DNA from: CAZOIA01 sp964579675
Lineage (GTDB): Bacteria; Planctomycetota; Phycisphaerae; UBA1845; PWPN01
Reading direction: 5' to 3'
Length of the DNA: 30,257 nucleotides
NCBI GenBank assembly: GCA_964579675.1
Contig: CAZOIA010000047.1
Coordinates: forward strand, 1-30,257
Shown here one piece after another: positions 1 to 9,681 of the stretch (its first letter is position 1; each line of letters starts with the position of its first letter). Position numbers and translations under genes: made by a program. Below the pieces are notes generated by a model. The model had not been told where the DNA came from and ran no database searches. It saw only the letters and a list, made by a program, of their open reading frames with translations.

Positions 1-123
1 AAAAGCGAGGTGCCGTCCCCTTCTCCGCCCGAAGGTCCCCGCCGGAACTGTCACGGACCCTCAGGCTTCGGGCCGACACCGGCATCCTCGATATCGAGCG
101 GTCTCTTGGCTTCCGGTCGCCGG

Positions 124-2100
124 TCACCCGGTCTTCTGGAACAGCGCGCCCGCGGGTTGCGCATCGCGATCGACGACGACCGTATTGGTGCCGAACTCAC
201 TTCCCGACCGGCCGGGCCCCCTTTTGGCGATCGGTCGGCCGTGTTCGTCAAGTTCCTCGTCCGCCCGGGCGGTCATCCCCTTGGCCAGGACCATCAGATC
301 CCGGTTCAACTGCTCGCGATTGACCCGTTTGATCGTCGCACAGGCCTCCACCACCTCCGAGATGTACCGCTCGAAGATGTTTCGCCGCTGGCCCTCGTAC
401 TTCTGCCGACGACGACGGTTCAGATACGCGGCCAGCTTCCGCCCGCATTCCTGCACCGCGAGCCGGACCTCCTGCCGGATCTCGTCGTAGTCGGCAATCG
501 CCTCCTTGGACTCCGAGGTGAAAGGCACCCAGACGCTGGCCATGTGCACCATTATCACCACGGGTCCCTGCGGCAACGCGCCGCTGCTCTGCGACAGGCG
601 ATACCGCCGCCAGTCGATATCCACGATCGATTTGAAAATGCAGCAGGCAGACTGCTGATACAAGAGGGGTACGCGGTTGGCGAATCGAATCACGCGAGCC
701 AGGGACGGGCTGCGGGAACCGTTTCCGTTGTCGCCCTTTTTGCCCCGGGCCTTCTTGGCATACTGGACCTCGCCGTTGTCGGTCCTCGGGTCCGGGCCCA
801 GGTCGCCTCCGTAGGCCAATCCCACCTCGATCTGGAACGGGTTCCCGCGATAGACCGCCGGCGGCCTGGTCGCCGCAGTGAAGAACTCCGCCCCCACCCC
901 CTTGAGCAGGCCGGTCAGAATCTGCTCCGCCCCGATCGGCGAGAGGCAGTTCGTCGGGGGCGACCTCAGCCTGGTCTGCTGAATTGCACTGTAAAGCTTC
1001 TCCGCCTCCTGGCGGGCGATGCGCTTGGGATGGGCCCGGGCATTGAGCCTGGCCCGGGCGCAGATCTCGTCGGCGACCCGGTTGCTGACCCGGCAGAACT
1101 CAGCGTGAAGAAACCCGCTCAACCAGTGTGACTTGGTCTCCTGGAGCATCTTGATCAGCGCACCCAGCTCGACGCCGTAAGGGTGCGGCTTGATCGCCTC
1201 GGTTTGGACGGGCATCACGTCCGTACCCCGCGGGTACTCGATCGGCTCGCCGGCGGGCGGGAAGTACACCAGCCGCACGTGCGGGTTGGCAATCGCCGTC
1301 TGGTCGATGTACTCGTCCACCGACTGACGCCCCTTGTTGTATGAGCCGACCAGCTCGATCTCCACCTGGGTGCCGCTGGGCCAGTCCACCTCCATGCTCT
1401 GGTCTTTCACCGGCATCGGGGCGTTCTTCCTGGTGTCGATCTGAATCTCGTAGTAGTGGGCCTCTTTCCTGGGTGACGTTCGCGAGGTGACCTTGATACT
1501 CTTGCCCGTGGTCAGCAGGCCGTAGAGCCCGGCGGCCGATATCCCGATCCCCTGCTGCCCGCGCGACATCTTGAGGCGGTGGAACTTCGAGCCGTACAAG
1601 AGCTTCCCGAAGATGTTCGGTATCTGCTGCTTGACGATCCCCGGCCCGTTGTCTCTTACCTTGACGCGGAATCGGTCCTCTGCGAGCTGGGTGAGCCGGA
1701 CCTCGATCTCGGGCAAATGACCCGCCTCCTCGCAGGCGTCGAGGGCGTTGTCGACCGCCTCCTTGACGCTCATCAACAGGGCCTTGCGCTTGTTGTCGAA
1801 GCCGAGCAGGTGCCGATTCTTGGCGAAGAACTCCGAGACGGAAATATCGCGCTGCTGTTTGGCCATGGTCTCGGCGGTGACCCGCCGGCGGCTCTTGCTG
1901 AGACGGGGCTTCGGGCTGGAACGTGACGCTGTCTGGGCCCGGGCCCGAGGCCGGGGTAATGGTTTCGATCGGTCCGCCTTTCGTAGACCAGGCGCCCCTC
2001 GCCCGGACCCTGTCCCGCCTCGGCGGGATGGGGGCGCGAACGACAACGACAATTGCCCATCACCCGATGATTTCGCTTGCTTCATGACGGAACTCGCCAT
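124..2100 (-). CDS. top6B: DNA topoisomerase VI subunit B (type IIB topoisomerase ATPase subunit)
   Basis: The protein (658 aa) is the ATP-binding, strand-gating half of topoisomerase VI, which with the Spo11-like A subunit passes one DNA duplex through another. Seen in the sequence: a GHKL ATPase fold with the N-box EAVDNALD (about residues 114-121), the RDNGPGI box (149-155) and the RGQQGIGISAAGLYG loop (180-194). A transducer region follows, with RFANRVPLLYQQ and the C-terminal VWVPFTSESKEAIA block typical of the family. Residues 1-78 are Arg/Pro/Ser-rich and outside the conserved core. An internal ATG at 1866 (MAKQQRDISV) starts right at the core and is the alternative start, but the promoter at 2145-2173 leaves about 38 nt of leader to the 2100 ATG. 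The A subunit would be expected downstream, beyond the left edge; a short open frame from an ATG at 85 down to base 1 could be its start, but is too short to recognise. Topo VI is typical of archaea and plants and patchy in bacteria. Confidence 0.93.
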   Translation of the reverse strand: MASSVMKQAKSSGDGQLSLSFAPPSRRGGTGSGRGAPGLRKADRSKPLPRPRARAQTASRSSPKPRLSKSRRRVTAETMAKQQRDISVSEFFAKNRHLLGFDNKRKALLMSVKEAVDNALDACEEAGHLPEIEVRLTQLAEDRFRVKVRDNGPGIVKQQIPNIFGKLLYGSKFHRLKMSRGQQGIGISAAGLYGLLTTGKSIKVTSRTSPRKEAHYYEIQIDTRKNAPMPVKDQSMEVDWPSGTQVEIELVGSYNKGRQSVDEYIDQTAIANPHVRLVYFPPAGEPIEYPRGTDVMPVQTEAIKPHPYGVELGALIKMLQETKSHWLSGFLHAEFCRVSNRVADEICARARLNARAHPKRIARQEAEKLYSAIQQTRLRSPPTNCLSPIGAEQILTGLLKGVGAEFFTAATRPPAVYRGNPFQIEVGLAYGGDLGPDPRTDNGEVQYAKKARGKKGDNGNGSRSPSLARVIRFANRVPLLYQQSACCIFKSIVDIDWRRYRLSQSSGALPQGPVVIMVHMASVWVPFTSESKEAIADYDEIRQEVRLAVQECGRKLAAYLNRRRRQKYEGQRRNIFERYISEVVEACATIKRVNREQLNRDLMVLAKGMTARADEELDEHGRPIAKRGPGRSGSEFGTNTVVVDRDAQPAGALFQKTG

Positions 2101-2144
2101 CCCTGGCTTGGAGGAAAGACTGTCCTGAACACCTGTGATCAGCT

Positions 2145-2173
2145 ATCATACGCCGCCCACCCGCCGATGCCAA
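2145..2173 (-). promoter_or_regulatory. Probable sigma-70-type promoter for top6B
   Basis: On the minus strand there is a TTGGCA -35 box (2168-2173), a 17-nt spacer and a TATGAT -10 box (2145-2150). Transcription would begin near 2138, about 38 nt before the first ATG of top6B. Seen by eye only. Confidence 0.5.
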
Positions 2174-2301
2174 TGGCATCCGGCCAGCGCCCGTTGATGG
2201 GAGGGCCGATCCGCGGGTAGGCACGCGTGGTTTTCATCGGCTATTCGCGAGCCGCGGCCGCACCCCTATCGGTCGCCCCCCCTATTGCGGAGGACCGTCA
2301 G

Positions 2302-3597
2302 ATGACCCGATTCACTTGCGCTTCCTGGCTGACGCTTTGCATGCTGTTGTCGCCCGCCCCCCGGCACTCTCCCGCCCTGGCCGGCGAGCCCATCGACGCT
2401 CCCATCAAGGACGCCGAAGCCATCCCAACGATTGCCTGGACCGACGCCGCCGATTTCATAGGCCAGGAAGTCTTCCTGGTCGGCAAGGTCGTTCGCACGG
2501 GCAAGAGCAAATCGGGCAACGCGTTCCTCAACTTCAGCCGGGATTACCGGGGCAAGATGACCATCTTCATCCGAAACTCGAACTACGACAACTTCCCCGA
2601 ACCGCCGGAGGAGTTCTACAAGGACAAGATGATCCGGGTTCGCGGGTTCCTGTATGAGTTCAAGAAGGCCCCGAACCTCGCCGTCACCGGGCCCGATGCC
2701 ATCACCATTCTGCCCGATGACGCGTCTCTGCCGGCCAGGCGGGCCCGACCGACTGTGCCGCCCGTCACCATCGGCGATAGGATCACCATCGCCACCTACA
2801 ACGTTCTCAACCTCTTCGATGACCTGGACGACCCCTACCACGCCGATAGTGCAAAGGACGCCAAGCCTCGCGAACGACTCGAAGCCTTGGCCCGGAGTAT
2901 CCGTGCCCTTGACGCCGACGTCCTGGCGTTGACCGAGGTGGAAAACCGCGGCTACCTGGAGCGGTTCGTCCGGGTCTTTCTCCCCGACATGGGGTACCAG
3001 CACGTCGTACTCTATGAAGGGAACGACGTCCGAGGGATCGACGTGGCGGTGGTCTCCCGGCTACCGGTCGGGCCGGTTACGTCCTATCGCCATGTGCGAT
3101 TCTCCGACGCCGACGGCAACCCGATCCGCTACCAGCGCGACCTGCTTCAGGTGCGGATCGAACCGGGCGACGGCAAAGAAGCCTTCGAGGTGTTCGTGGT
3201 GCATTTCAAGAGCAAAGGGGGAGCTGACAACGGCGGGATCGAGATCCGGTTGCCGGAGGCCAGGATGACCCGCGCTATCTTCGATCGAATCCTGAAGCAG
3301 AACCCCGACGCCGCTTTCGTGCTCTGCGGCGATTTGAACGACTATATCGACAGCGAGCCGCTGACAACGATTCTCGGTAGCGGGGCGACGGCCCTGACCG
3401 CCTTTGTTGACGACCTGCCCCCCGACGGAAGGGTCACCTTTAACCGGCAGCCGCACCTCTCCATGATCGACTTCATCCTCGCGTCGCCAGCCATGACAAA
3501 ACGCTACGTTCGCAAGTCATACCACATCATCCCCGGGAGTCCGGAAACCACCGGCTCCGATCACAACCCTGTTGCCGCCGAATTCACACTAAGATAG
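2302..3597 (+). CDS. Secreted endonuclease/exonuclease/phosphatase family protein
   Basis: This is a predicted exported metal-dependent phosphoesterase (431 aa from the chosen start). The start is the ATG at 2302, which has GGAGG 8 nt upstream; the frame is open to 2227 but those residues lack support. Residues 1-27 form a signal peptide ending in ALA before GEP. Residues about 30-150 look like an OB-fold-like nucleic-acid-binding region (FIGQEVFLVGKV ... MIRVRGFLYEF). The catalytic EEP domain starts near residue 165 and has the family residues in order: TYNVLN, LTEVEN, the RGIDVAVVSR strand, GDLNDY and the terminal SDHNPV histidine motif. Substrate could be extracellular nucleic acid or another phosphodiester; the sequence does not decide. 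It converges on the next gene with only 8 bp between stops. Confidence 0.85.
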   Translation: MTRFTCASWLTLCMLLSPAPRHSPALAGEPIDAPIKDAEAIPTIAWTDAADFIGQEVFLVGKVVRTGKSKSGNAFLNFSRDYRGKMTIFIRNSNYDNFPEPPEEFYKDKMIRVRGFLYEFKKAPNLAVTGPDAITILPDDASLPARRARPTVPPVTIGDRITIATYNVLNLFDDLDDPYHADSAKDAKPRERLEALARSIRALDADVLALTEVENRGYLERFVRVFLPDMGYQHVVLYEGNDVRGIDVAVVSRLPVGPVTSYRHVRFSDADGNPIRYQRDLLQVRIEPGDGKEAFEVFVVHFKSKGGADNGGIEIRLPEARMTRAIFDRILKQNPDAAFVLCGDLNDYIDSEPLTTILGSGATALTAFVDDLPPDGRVTFNRQPHLSMIDFILASPAMTKRYVRKSYHIIPGSPETTGSDHNPVAAEFTLR

Positions 3598-3605
3598 GAG
3601 AGGTC

Positions 3606-4049
3606 TTACGTATTTCTGGCCCACGGAATTTCCCGGAGGCGCGATATCGAAATGGCCTCGTTGCTTTCCGTGCAGAGACCGTATGTCCTCTTCTCGATCC
3701 GCTCGAGTGCCTGCTCGACCTCATGAAGCAACGACCTTTTGTGAGCGATCGAGCTTAACCTGAGCACCCGCTCCCAGGGGCCACCGCGCACGGCTGCGCC
3801 GTCACCAGCCTTGGGAGAAGACCCGCCCGTCCCGCCCAAGCCAGCCATGTAAGATGCTTCGTTCTGAAGCTGGCCGATATCACGCACCAGCTTGCGTCGC
3901 CTGGTGATTAGGCTCTGGCGAAACTCCTCCACCTCCTCCGGCGTCAGGTGGGACACCGGTAGATCGAGCCGGTGGGAGCGTCCAGTCACCAGCCGATTCG
4001 GGCCGCGGGCCCGGGCTGACGAGAAAACCACTTTGCTGAAATGATTCAT
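3606..4049 (-). CDS. DksA/TraR-like protein with degenerate zinc finger
   Basis: The 147-aa product has the DksA/TraR architecture: a helical hairpin (LTPEEVEEFRQSLITRRRKLVRD ... KRSLLHEVEQALERIE) followed by YGLC and a tail close to the family's C-terminal helix (ISISRLREIPWARNT). DksA-type proteins bind in the RNA polymerase secondary channel and alter promoter kinetics with ppGpp. Only one cysteine of the expected C4 zinc finger remains (in GLC), and the chain stops right after WARNT, so metal binding is probably lost. The start is set by GAGGAG 8 nt upstream of the ATG. A Gly/Pro/Ser-rich insert (about residues 69-90) sits in the hairpin. The fold assignment is by recognition of the tail, so moderately sure. 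Confidence 0.75.
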   Translation of the reverse strand: MNHFSKVVFSSARARGPNRLVTGRSHRLDLPVSHLTPEEVEEFRQSLITRRRKLVRDIGQLQNEASYMAGLGGTGGSSPKAGDGAAVRGGPWERVLRLSSIAHKRSLLHEVEQALERIEKRTYGLCTESNEAISISRLREIPWARNT

Positions 4050-4469
4050 TCTTCATACTCCTCATCGAGCAGGGCGAAGCATTGCAGATCTGATCAGGCG
4101 AACCCGGCGCGCCCCAGGCCGGCCCAACAGATGTGATATTGCCCACCGGCATCACACCGCCGAGGCATACCGCCCTTGAGCCACTTGCTCCATCGACATG
4201 ACTCCGCGACCAGGCCGCCAGCATGATAGCGGTTGCTGAACAGTTGACTCCTCGCACGATGAGGCAGCGCCACCTATTAGGCTGACGGCCTGTCCGCGTG
4301 ACCACCCAACCCATCGCACCTGGCGTGCCAACGGGCCCCCGGGGGCCGGGAAGAACCCAACCTCATTCAACCGATGAGATTATGGACTGCACGCCAACTG
4401 CGGTAGTCCTTGCCGATCTGGTCACTATTGGGCCAGAGTGGTCGCGCATTGGCCACTCTGGCTATTATG
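4050..4469. other. Non-coding stretch between DksA-like gene and response regulator
   Basis: About 420 bp with no convincing gene. Short open frames here have composition unlike a protein and no ribosome-binding site. The part next to 4049 should hold the DksA-like gene's promoter, but no clear hexamer pair was found. Confidence 0.6.
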
Positions 4470-5941
<1,472 letters not shown>

Positions 5942-6007
5942 GATTCCATCCTATCCGGTGGCCGCCCGCGGGGAAATGGGGGTGGTCCTGGCGTCCGAGC
6001 TGCGGGC

Positions 6008-7078
6008 TCAGGTCAGTTCGACGGCGCGGGCTCCTTTGCGGATTCGGCCTATGGCGAGGGCGTCGAGGCGGTGGCGGCGGAAGTGGCCTATGATCGCGTT
6101 GGCGAACGCCGAGCGGACGATCAAGACGTAGCCGATGCCCATGTTGAACACGCGAAACATCTCGTCCCGCCTGACGCCGAGGGACTGGAGGTACTTAAAA
6201 ACCGGCGGGACGGTCCAGCTCTTCGTGTTAATAACGGCGCAGAGGCCGTCGGGCAGGACGCGGACCACGTTCCCGGGCAGGCCGCCGCCGGTGATGTTGG
6301 CCATGCCCCGCACGATCCGCTTGACCCGGTAGCGGCGGAGCAGACTGATCACCGGGCGGACGTAGATCCGGGTAGGCTTGAGCAACTCATCGCCGATGGG
6401 CGAGCCGATGGCCGGCACGACGGAATCATACTTGAGCCTGGCCTCCTTGAAGACGAGCCGCCGGGCCAGCGTGAGGCCGTTGGAATGAATCCCGCTGGCG
6501 GGCAGGCCGATGATCACGTCGCCGGGCTCAATGTTCGATCCATCAATCACCCGCCTGCGTTCCACGGCCCCAACCGCGAAGCCGGCCAGATCGAAGTCAC
6601 CGGGCCCGTAGATGTCAGGCAGCTCGGCCGTCTCGCCCCCCAGAAGAGCACAGTCGGCTTCCCGGCAACCGGCGGCAACGCTTTCGATGATGGTGGCGAC
6701 GCGACCGGGATCGAGCTTGTTGACGGCAATGTAATCGAGGAAGAAGAGCGGCGTGGCCCCGACGGTGATCATGTCGTTGACGCCCATGGCCACCAGGTCA
6801 ATGCCGATGGTCTCAAAGTGGCCGGATTGCCTGGCGAGGAGTATCTTGCTGCCCACGCCATCGGTGCAGGCCACGAGAATCGGGTCCTTGTAGTTCCGTT
6901 TGAAGAGATCCTCACGATAGTCCAGACGGAACATCCCGGCGAAGGCGCCGTGCTTGCCAATGACCCGCGGCCCATAAGTGTTGCGGACGATCGGCTTGAT
7001 CAGCTCGACCATGCGGTCGTTGGCTGAAATGTCAACGCCGCTGTCTTCGTAAGTGAATGATCGTCGCTTCCTGGCCAT
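6008..7078 (-). CDS. purM: Phosphoribosylformylglycinamidine cyclo-ligase (AIR synthetase)
   Basis: PurM closes the imidazole ring of 5-aminoimidazole ribonucleotide from FGAM with ATP, the fifth step of de novo purine synthesis, in the cytoplasm. Full length at 356 aa (family about 345). Recognised from YEDSGVDISANDR, VACTDGVGSKILLA, GVNDMITVGATPLFFLDY, LLGGETAELPDIY, GLPASGIHSNGLTLARRL and the late NMGIGYVLIV strand. There is no Shine-Dalgarno sequence; a possible -10 box ends 6 nt before the ATG, so the mRNA may be leaderless. It is divergent from purB with 168 bp between, suggesting shared control. Confidence 0.95.
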   Translation of the reverse strand: MARKRRSFTYEDSGVDISANDRMVELIKPIVRNTYGPRVIGKHGAFAGMFRLDYREDLFKRNYKDPILVACTDGVGSKILLARQSGHFETIGIDLVAMGVNDMITVGATPLFFLDYIAVNKLDPGRVATIIESVAAGCREADCALLGGETAELPDIYGPGDFDLAGFAVGAVERRRVIDGSNIEPGDVIIGLPASGIHSNGLTLARRLVFKEARLKYDSVVPAIGSPIGDELLKPTRIYVRPVISLLRRYRVKRIVRGMANITGGGLPGNVVRVLPDGLCAVINTKSWTVPPVFKYLQSLGVRRDEMFRVFNMGIGYVLIVRSAFANAIIGHFRRHRLDALAIGRIRKGARAVELT

Positions 7079-7084
7079 TTCGAC

Positions 7085-7113
7085 AATCTACCGGGAGCCG
7101 CCGGTGGAGACAA
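7085..7113 (-). promoter_or_regulatory. Possible promoter for purM, implying a leaderless mRNA
   Basis: Minus strand: TTGTCT (7108-7113), 17-nt spacer, TAGATT (7085-7090). Each box matches 4 of 6 consensus bases. The -10 ends 6 nt before the purM ATG, so the start site would fall at or next to the ATG. Confidence 0.4.
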
Positions 7114-7150
7114 CCGGCAAGCGTCAGAGCCCATCTTGAAACCTGGAAAC

Positions 7151-7169
7151 CACCGGTTGAGAACCGGTG
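7151..7169. repeat. Perfect 8-bp palindrome between purM and purB
   Basis: CACCGGTT and AACCGGTG face each other across a 3-nt GAG spacer. It lies between the two divergent purine promoters, about 40 bp from each -35 box, where a repressor operator could act on both. It could instead be a dispersed palindromic repeat. Confidence 0.5.
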
Positions 7170-7208
7170 CCACGGGGAGGTTTAGGGATGGGTTCAGGTC
7201 ACGTCTTT

Positions 7209-7238
7209 TTGACCGGAACGGGTAGTTTCAACTATAGT
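7209..7238 (+). promoter_or_regulatory. Probable promoter for purB, implying a leaderless mRNA
   Basis: TTGACC (7209-7214), an 18-nt spacer and TATAGT (7233-7238). Only 8 nt separate the -10 box from the purB ATG, so transcription should start at or within about two bases of the start codon. There is no Shine-Dalgarno sequence. Confidence 0.6.
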
Positions 7239-7246
7239 CTCCGGGC

Positions 7247-8707
7247 ATGAGCGGCAGGGACGTCTACGAGAATCCGCTGGTCACGCGCAATGCCTCGGCG
7301 GAGATGTGCGGGCTGTTCAGCCCCCGCCATCGCATCCTGACCTGGCGGCGGGTCTGGCTCACGCTGGCTGAATGCCAGTCGGAGCTGGGATTGCCCATCA
7401 CGAAGCGGCAACTCGCGTCGCTTCGCCGGACGATCGACCAGATCGACTTCGACCGGGCGGCCCGGCACGAGAAGCGCCTGCGGCACGACGTGATGGCCCA
7501 CCTGCACGCATGGGGCGACGTTGCCCGCGGCGCCCGCGGCATCCTGCACCTGGGCGCCACCAGCATGGACGTCGTCGATAATGCCGACCTGGTCATCATG
7601 CGTGAGGCGATGGTCCTGATCCGGGACTGGCTGGTGAACGTCATCGACGCCCTGGGCAAGTTCGCCCGGAAATGGCGGTCTCTGCCGTGCCTGGGGTTGA
7701 CGCACTTTCAGCCGGCCCAGCTCACCACCGTCGGCCGACGGGCGTGCCTGTGGGGCTACGACTTCGTCCGCGACCTGACCGAGATCGAGCAGCGACTCAC
7801 CGGGCTGCGGTTCCGCGGCATCCGGGGGGCGACGGGGACGCAGGCCAGTTTCCTGACGCTGTTCGACGGGGATGCCCGCAAGGTCGCCCGGCTCGAAAAG
7901 ATGGTCGCGAGCAGGCTCGGCTTCAAACAGGTCGAGCCCATCACCGGCCAAACCTATACCCGCAAGATCGACGCCCAGATCGCCGCCGCCCTGGCGAATT
8001 GTGCGGTCAGCGCCCACAAGTTCGCCAACGACATCCGCCTCCTGGCCGGGTTCAAGGAAATCGAGGAGCCCTTCGAGAAATCGCAGGTTGGCTCGTCGTC
8101 GATGGCGTATAAGCGCAACCCCATGCGATGCGAGCGGATGACCGGCTTGGCCCGGTATGTGCTTTCGATCCTCTCGTCCCCGTTTCAGACCGCGGCTGAG
8201 CAGTGGTTCGAGCGCACGCTCGACGATTCATCCAACAAGCGGCTCACGACGCCGGAAAGCTTTCTGGCGACCGACGGTATCCTCCGACTCGTTACGGACG
8301 TCGCGCGGGGGCTGGTGGTGTATCCCAAGGTGATCCGGGCCCGGGTGGCGGCGGAACTGCCGTTCATGGCCACGGAGGAGATCCTGATGGCGGCCGCCAC
8401 CGGGGGAAAGCCCGCCAAGGGGAAACGAACCACAACCGGCGACCGACAGGCCCTGCACGAACGCATCCGCCTCCATGCTCAGGCCGCCGCCCGGGAGGTC
8501 AAGCAGCATGGCCGGGCAAATGACCTTATCGAGCGGCTCGCGGGCGACGAGGCGTTTGCCGGGGTGGACCTGAAACGGACGCTCGACGCCAGGAGATTCG
8601 TCGGGCTCGCACCGCAGCAGGTCGATCAGTTCCTCAGGGAGGTAATCCGGCCCATCCTGACGCGATACCGCTCCGCGCGGAACAAGCCCGTATCGCTGAA
8701 CGTGTGA
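7247..8707 (+). CDS. purB: Adenylosuccinate lyase
   Basis: PurB releases fumarate twice in purine synthesis: from SAICAR and from adenylosuccinate on the way to AMP. It belongs to the fumarase/aspartase superfamily and is 486 aa. Seen: the N-terminus YENPLVTRNASAEM followed by LTWRRVWLTLAECQ, as in the family; HLGATSMDVVDNAD (substrate-binding); LTHFQPAQLTTVGRRA, carrying the general-acid histidine region; and the superfamily signature GSSSMAYKRNPMRCER (about 281-296) with the mobile catalytic-serine loop. A short Lys/Gly-rich stretch (GGKPAKGKRTTTG) sits late in the chain. The start matches the family's N-terminus. The stop overlaps the GTG start of the next gene (GTGA), so the two are translationally coupled. 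Confidence 0.95.
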   Translation: MSGRDVYENPLVTRNASAEMCGLFSPRHRILTWRRVWLTLAECQSELGLPITKRQLASLRRTIDQIDFDRAARHEKRLRHDVMAHLHAWGDVARGARGILHLGATSMDVVDNADLVIMREAMVLIRDWLVNVIDALGKFARKWRSLPCLGLTHFQPAQLTTVGRRACLWGYDFVRDLTEIEQRLTGLRFRGIRGATGTQASFLTLFDGDARKVARLEKMVASRLGFKQVEPITGQTYTRKIDAQIAAALANCAVSAHKFANDIRLLAGFKEIEEPFEKSQVGSSSMAYKRNPMRCERMTGLARYVLSILSSPFQTAAEQWFERTLDDSSNKRLTTPESFLATDGILRLVTDVARGLVVYPKVIRARVAAELPFMATEEILMAAATGGKPAKGKRTTTGDRQALHERIRLHAQAAAREVKQHGRANDLIERLAGDEAFAGVDLKRTLDARRFVGLAPQQVDQFLREVIRPILTRYRSARNKPVSLNV

Positions 8708-9666
8708 GCGGCACCGCCGACACCGGGACCATGCGCGAAGAACCAGCTCTCACAGAGTTCCCCTCGAATTGGTTAGACCACCTGGACGCGCTCGCCGGCC
8801 GCATCACCCTTGACGTGGCCGGCTACTCAACGAGGGTCGAGGTCACCAAGGCCCAACTGCAACGGGTCTGTTTCCCGCTCCTGGCGATGCTGGCAGACCT
8901 CGGTGACGCCAGCCGCGAGCCCGGTCGTCCCCGACCCCATTTCGACAATGGCAGCGAGCCGGGTCGTCCTCGACCCCATTTCGACAATAGCAGCGAGCCG
9001 GGTCGTCCTCGACCCGGTTTCCGCAGAAACCGCGGCGGGCGCGTGCTGGCGGGTCTGGCGGGCATCCCCGGGGGCGGGAAATCCACGTTTGCCGCCGTGC
9101 TTTCTCACGTGGCCCGGCACGTGCTGCCGCCGGAGGGGCTCGTTGTCGTCGGCATGGACGGCTGGCATTTTCCCAATGCGGTGCTGGATCAGCGCACCAC
9201 CCGCGACGCGGCGGGCAACGTCATTTCCCTTCGCCAGCGCAAGGGCGCCCCGGAATCGTTCGACGTGGCGGCCCTGGCGGCCGCCCTGCGCGAACTGCAA
9301 GCGGTGGATTACCCGGTGTCGCTGCCCGTGTACGACCGCCTGCGTCATGACCCGGTTCCCGACACGCTGACCGTTTCGCCCCCGACCCGCGTGGTGCTCA
9401 TCGAGGGCAACTACCTGCTGAGCAATACGCCGCCCTGGAATGAAGTGTGCGCCCTTCTGCGACCGAGGCTCTGGCTGGAGTGCGATCCCGCCATCGCACG
9501 CGAGCGGATCATCGCCCGCCACGTCCGCGGCGGACTCAACCCCGAACAGGCCGAGGCCAAGTACGAAATCAACGATCGGCTCAACATCGAAACCGTCCTC
9601 GCTACCTTATCCGGCGCAGACTACCGGATCCAGTTGGAACCTGAGCCCGTTGTCCGGTCGCTATAG
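8704..9666 (+). CDS. P-loop kinase-like protein (uridine/pantothenate kinase fold, YggC/FrcK-like)
   Basis: A predicted cytoplasmic P-loop phosphotransferase of 320 aa. Seen: Walker A GIPGGGKST (about residues 120-128), then VVVGMDGWHFPNAVLD, which matches the MDG(F/W)H motif of the YggC/fructose-transport-kinase group, followed by VYDRLRHDPVPD, IEGNYLL and a lid-like ARERIIARHVRGG. The family core is about 230-250 aa; the extra length is an N-terminal extension holding a 13-residue repeat (EPGRPRPHFDN-type, three copies) just before the P-loop. The start is GTG 8704, overlapping the purB stop; ATG 8731 is the alternative. The substrate cannot be named; coupling to purB may be expression only. 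Confidence 0.75.
   Translation: MSGTADTGTMREEPALTEFPSNWLDHLDALAGRITLDVAGYSTRVEVTKAQLQRVCFPLLAMLADLGDASREPGRPRPHFDNGSEPGRPRPHFDNSSEPGRPRPGFRRNRGGRVLAGLAGIPGGGKSTFAAVLSHVARHVLPPEGLVVVGMDGWHFPNAVLDQRTTRDAAGNVISLRQRKGAPESFDVAALAAALRELQAVDYPVSLPVYDRLRHDPVPDTLTVSPPTRVVLIEGNYLLSNTPPWNEVCALLRPRLWLECDPAIARERIIARHVRGGLNPEQAEAKYEINDRLNIETVLATLSGADYRIQLEPEPVVRSL
8917..9020. repeat. 39-bp in-frame tandem repeat, nearly three copies, with hairpin-forming core
   Basis: Units begin at 8917, 8956 and 8995; the last diverges after about 9017. Each unit has a palindromic core; units two and three contain GGGTCG TCCT CGACCC, extended to 8 bp of stem in the third (8998-9005 with 9010-9017). Because 39 is divisible by 3, each copy adds 13 residues without breaking the host frame. 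Confidence 0.9.
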
Positions 9667-9681
9667 CGCTTCACGTTTGAG

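Noticed and set aside
10..1131. Plus-strand open frame of 373 codons opposite top6B
   Set aside because: Antisense to the transducer domain of topoisomerase VI B; composition is not protein-like.
4152..4370. Small frames between the DksA-like gene and the response regulator
   Set aside because: No conserved motif or start signal. The frame joined to the response regulator below 4470 is an artefact of the ten-N gap.
8917..9020. Possible CRISPR array
   Set aside because: Units are contiguous at 39 bp with no spacers and are translated within a kinase gene.
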